A stretch of DNA of 64,000 nucleotides from NCBI GenBank assembly GCA_016196825.1, contig JACPWY010000010.1, positions 62,001 through 126,000 on the forward strand. Direction: 5' to 3'. Positions within the stretch are counted from its first letter, which is position 1; each line of letters starts with the position of its first letter. Below the pieces are notes generated by a model that worked only from the letters and a program-made list of their open reading frames with translations, was not told where the DNA came from and made no database searches. This DNA comes from Deltaproteobacteria bacterium (lineage in GTDB: Bacteria > Bdellovibrionota > FAC87 > UBA2466). Below, piece after piece: positions 62,422 to 64,000 of the stretch. Position numbers and translations under genes: made by a program.

Positions 62422-63063
62422 TCAAGCCCTCCGTCGGATGACATTAAGGCCGTCCCGAACGGGGAGAAGAACAGACTCGAGTTGCGGGTTGTTCCGGACA
62501 AGGTCATTGAAAGCGGCCACGGCTTGACCGTTTCGAGTGGCCGTAACCGGGTTCACCACCTCCCCGCTGAAGAGGGCGTTGTCCGCCACAATCACCCCGA
62601 GAGGCGAAAGCTTCGGCAGGCACGCCTCAAGATAGTTCGGATAGCCCGGTTTATCAGCGTCAATAAACACGAGGTCAAAGGGGCCCGGCAGCACGGCCAG
62701 TGTCTCCATGGCATCTCCCAGTCTGAGTTCGATCTTCTTTCCGCCCTCTGATCGGCCCCAAAACCGCCGGGCAATGTCCGTAGTCTCCCTGTTGATGTCC
62801 AGCGTAATGAGGTGACCGTCCACCGGCAGGCGCTCCGCCATACAGAGCGCGGAATAGCCGGTGTAGGTCCCTATCTCAAGTACGCATCGGGCCTTGAGCA
62901 AAGAAACAAGAAACCCGAGAAAGCTTCCGACTAATGGGCCCGAAAGCATCACCGACATGGCAACGTGCTCACGAGTGAAGACCGCTAGCTCCTCGGTCAA
63001 GGGACTCGGACACGTACTCATCGATTCGCAATAGCGACTGATTGATTCCGGATTGATATCCAC
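62422..63063 (-). CDS. O-methyltransferase (class I SAM-dependent)
   Basis: A 213-residue enzyme of the caffeoyl-CoA/catechol O-methyltransferase family: SAM motif I VLEIGTYTGYSALCMAE (about 61-77), acidic D-x-N in LDINRETTD, motif DLVFIDADKPGYPNYLEACLPKL, and VADNALFSGEVV supplying the metal-binding Asp/Asn. GTG 63063 with AGGTG upstream. Bacterial members methylate small catechols or unknown metabolites. It lies inside the atp operon, an unusual place. No known link to ATP synthase. Confidence 0.93.
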   Translation of the reverse strand: MDINPESISRYCESMSTCPSPLTEELAVFTREHVAMSVMLSGPLVGSFLGFLVSLLKARCVLEIGTYTGYSALCMAERLPVDGHLITLDINRETTDIARRFWGRSEGGKKIELRLGDAMETLAVLPGPFDLVFIDADKPGYPNYLEACLPKLSPLGVIVADNALFSGEVVNPVTATRNGQAVAAFNDLVRNNPQLESVLLPVRDGLNVIRRRA

Positions 63064-63071
63064 CGATCACC

Positions 63072-63284
63072 TCACAATCTACGTTTCATAAGGGCGATGA
63101 TGTACCAAATGCCAAGGCCCATCGCGGCCATGAGGAATATCAAGAGAAAGAGAGGACTCGTCCCCAGCTTCTTATCGAGAAGATTTCCACCAAAAAAGGC
63201 GCCGACAAAGAGCACGAGTTTGACCATCGCCGCAGAACTGTAGACCGCCATCAGCCGTGAATACTTGGGATCGAGAAGGCTCAT
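63072..63284 (-). CDS. AtpI/AtpZ-family small membrane protein
   Basis: A 70-residue protein with two membrane helices: MAVYSSAAMVKLVLFVGAFFGGNLLDKKLGTSPLFLLIFLMAAMGLGIWYIIALMKR. The G-x2-L-D-x-x-L-G-T-S/G turn is the AtpI/AtpZ/ATPase_gene1 signature of proteins at the head of atp operons, thought to help c-ring assembly. The ATG overlaps the TPR gene stop as ATGA. Likely facilitates ATP synthase assembly. Confidence 0.85.
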   Translation of the reverse strand: MSLLDPKYSRLMAVYSSAAMVKLVLFVGAFFGGNLLDKKLGTSPLFLLIFLMAAMGLGIWYIIALMKRRL

Positions 63285-64000
63285 TTTTTCTTGCCCCTCT
63301 TATCGATATCCTGCAGTCGCTTCTCGATCAACTCCGGGATGGGGTACTTGAGCCTCAGCTGCTCGTACTGCGTACGCGCGGCTAGGCCCTCCCCAAGCTG
63401 CTCAAGACTTTGCGCGATCCAAAACTGCGCCTCGATCGCCTGAGGATGTTGGGGGTGGTACCGAACCACCTGTTTGAACGCATCGATAGCCAATCGATAC
63501 TTGGCCTCCATAAAGTAGGTATTTCCAATCTCAAATCGCGCTTTTGGCACCAGCTGGCTCTTGGGTACGGAATCGATAAGAGCCTGATACTGGCTCCGGG
63601 CCAGCTCAAAATTATTCTGGAGAAAATAGGATCGCCCAATACGATAGATAAACTGATCCTTCTCGAGTGAGTCGGCCTGCAGATCCAAGAGTTTTCGATA
63701 GGCTGTCACCGACCGTTCCGGATCCTGAACATAGTCAAAGTAGATGTTGGCCACCCTCTTTTGAACCTCATACTGTCCGATAGGTTCTCTCCTGAGCCGA
63801 AGATACTCTTGGTAACTCCCCAAAGCCGATTCGTAGTCGCGCAGATACACCTCCTGCACAAACCCCAATCGAAAGAGCGCCTTCAGGGCCAAACGACTCT
63901 CTGGATTCAGAGCAATACCCCGTCGGAAGGCATCAGCGGCCTCAAAATAGCTTCCCCCCTGAATTTTTTCTTCAGCAAGATCGAAAAACTTCGTCTGCTT
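63281..64000 (-). CDS. TPR-repeat protein (YbgF/CpoB or BamD-like), 5' end outside window
   Basis: About 239 residues visible; the frame is open at the window edge, and the apparent internal TTG start at 63892 is not needed. Repeats typical of TPRs: KFFDLAEEKIQGGSYFEAADAFRRGIALNPESR, then DYESALGSYQEYLRLRRE, YFLQNNFELARSQYQALIDSVPKSQ and AKYRLAIDAFKQVVRYHPQHPQAIEA. Similar to CpoB/BamD-like tol-pal or assembly proteins. Adjacent to the atp genes through a 4-nt overlap. Confidence 0.85.
   Translation of the reverse strand, partial: KQTKFFDLAEEKIQGGSYFEAADAFRRGIALNPESRLALKALFRLGFVQEVYLRDYESALGSYQEYLRLRREPIGQYEVQKRVANIYFDYVQDPERSVTAYRKLLDLQADSLEKDQFIYRIGRSYFLQNNFELARSQYQALIDSVPKSQLVPKARFEIGNTYFMEAKYRLAIDAFKQVVRYHPQHPQAIEAQFWIAQSLEQLGEGLAARTQYEQLRLKYPIPELIEKRLQDIDKRGKKK

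Noticed and set aside
1-64000. tRNA genes, rRNA, CRISPR arrays, phage genes or transposases
   Set aside because: None could be recognised in any gap; the longest gene-free gaps do not hold a cloverleaf or spaced repeats.

Overview
The window is GC-rich, tightly packed chromosomal DNA from a Gram-negative bacterium. Evidence for an outer membrane: an LptF-type permease, SurA-like chaperones, several beta-barrel-like secreted proteins and many lipoprotein signals. The mix (RMD1/DUF155, DUF2203, TldD/PmbA-like protein, two PP2C phosphatases, GYF/TPR and HEAT proteins, Gld-type ABC export genes, RCC1-repeat protein) suggests a Bdellovibrionota- or delta-proteobacteria-like organism. This is inferred from gene content; no rRNA or other marker locus settles it. 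I found no tRNA, rRNA, CRISPR array, prophage or intact transposon.

Layout. 1-4.2 kb: the 3' part of uvrB, a ComEC-type metallo-hydrolase and two unrecognised genes. 4.2-7.2 kb: two secreted coiled-coil paralogues. 7.6-12.4 kb: a urate-oxidase-N-like membrane protein, an HU protein with a clear promoter, and a three-gene exopolysaccharide start (polyprenyl sugar-phosphate transferase plus two glycosyltransferases). 12.3-17.9 kb: lipoprotein, lptF, rarA, a barrel protein, RMD1, an RRM protein and a small gene. 18-25.6 kb is more accessory: an AbiEii-like pair, a SUMF1-like secreted protein, an ATPase remnant, a lipoprotein cyclophilin with a foldback element against its start codon, a coupled five-gene ferredoxin/PP2C/DUF2203/Rieske/trans-sulfuration operon, tsaB, and an AT-rich RelE-type toxin-antitoxin cassette between 13-bp direct repeats.

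26-36 kb: Gld-type ABC operon, transaldolase, RCC1-repeat protein, M23 peptidase, PP2C phosphatase, PmbA-like protein and NAD kinase. 36-50 kb: secreted subtilisin, HEAT protein, a second foldback element that ends a broken acetyltransferase gene, then a long minus-strand run (serS, large TPR protein, Na/Pi symporter, ftsY, sigma-54 response regulator and its histidine kinase). 50-64 kb: ISC-type ferredoxin, glycosyltransferase, SCO protein and tetraheme cytochrome, three SurA/parvulin proteins in a row leading into phosphohexomutase and uvrA, a small response regulator, and the F0 part of ATP synthase (atpE, atpB, an O-methyltransferase, an AtpI/AtpZ-like gene) with a TPR gene running off the right edge.

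Genes often overlap by 1-4 nt within operons, and convergent neighbours repeatedly share 3' coding ends. The most interesting non-coding structure is the pair of about 175-bp foldback elements at 20844-21023 and 38732-38903. They keep the same core, but the arms of each copy match each other while differing from the other copy, as expected if the fold is maintained.
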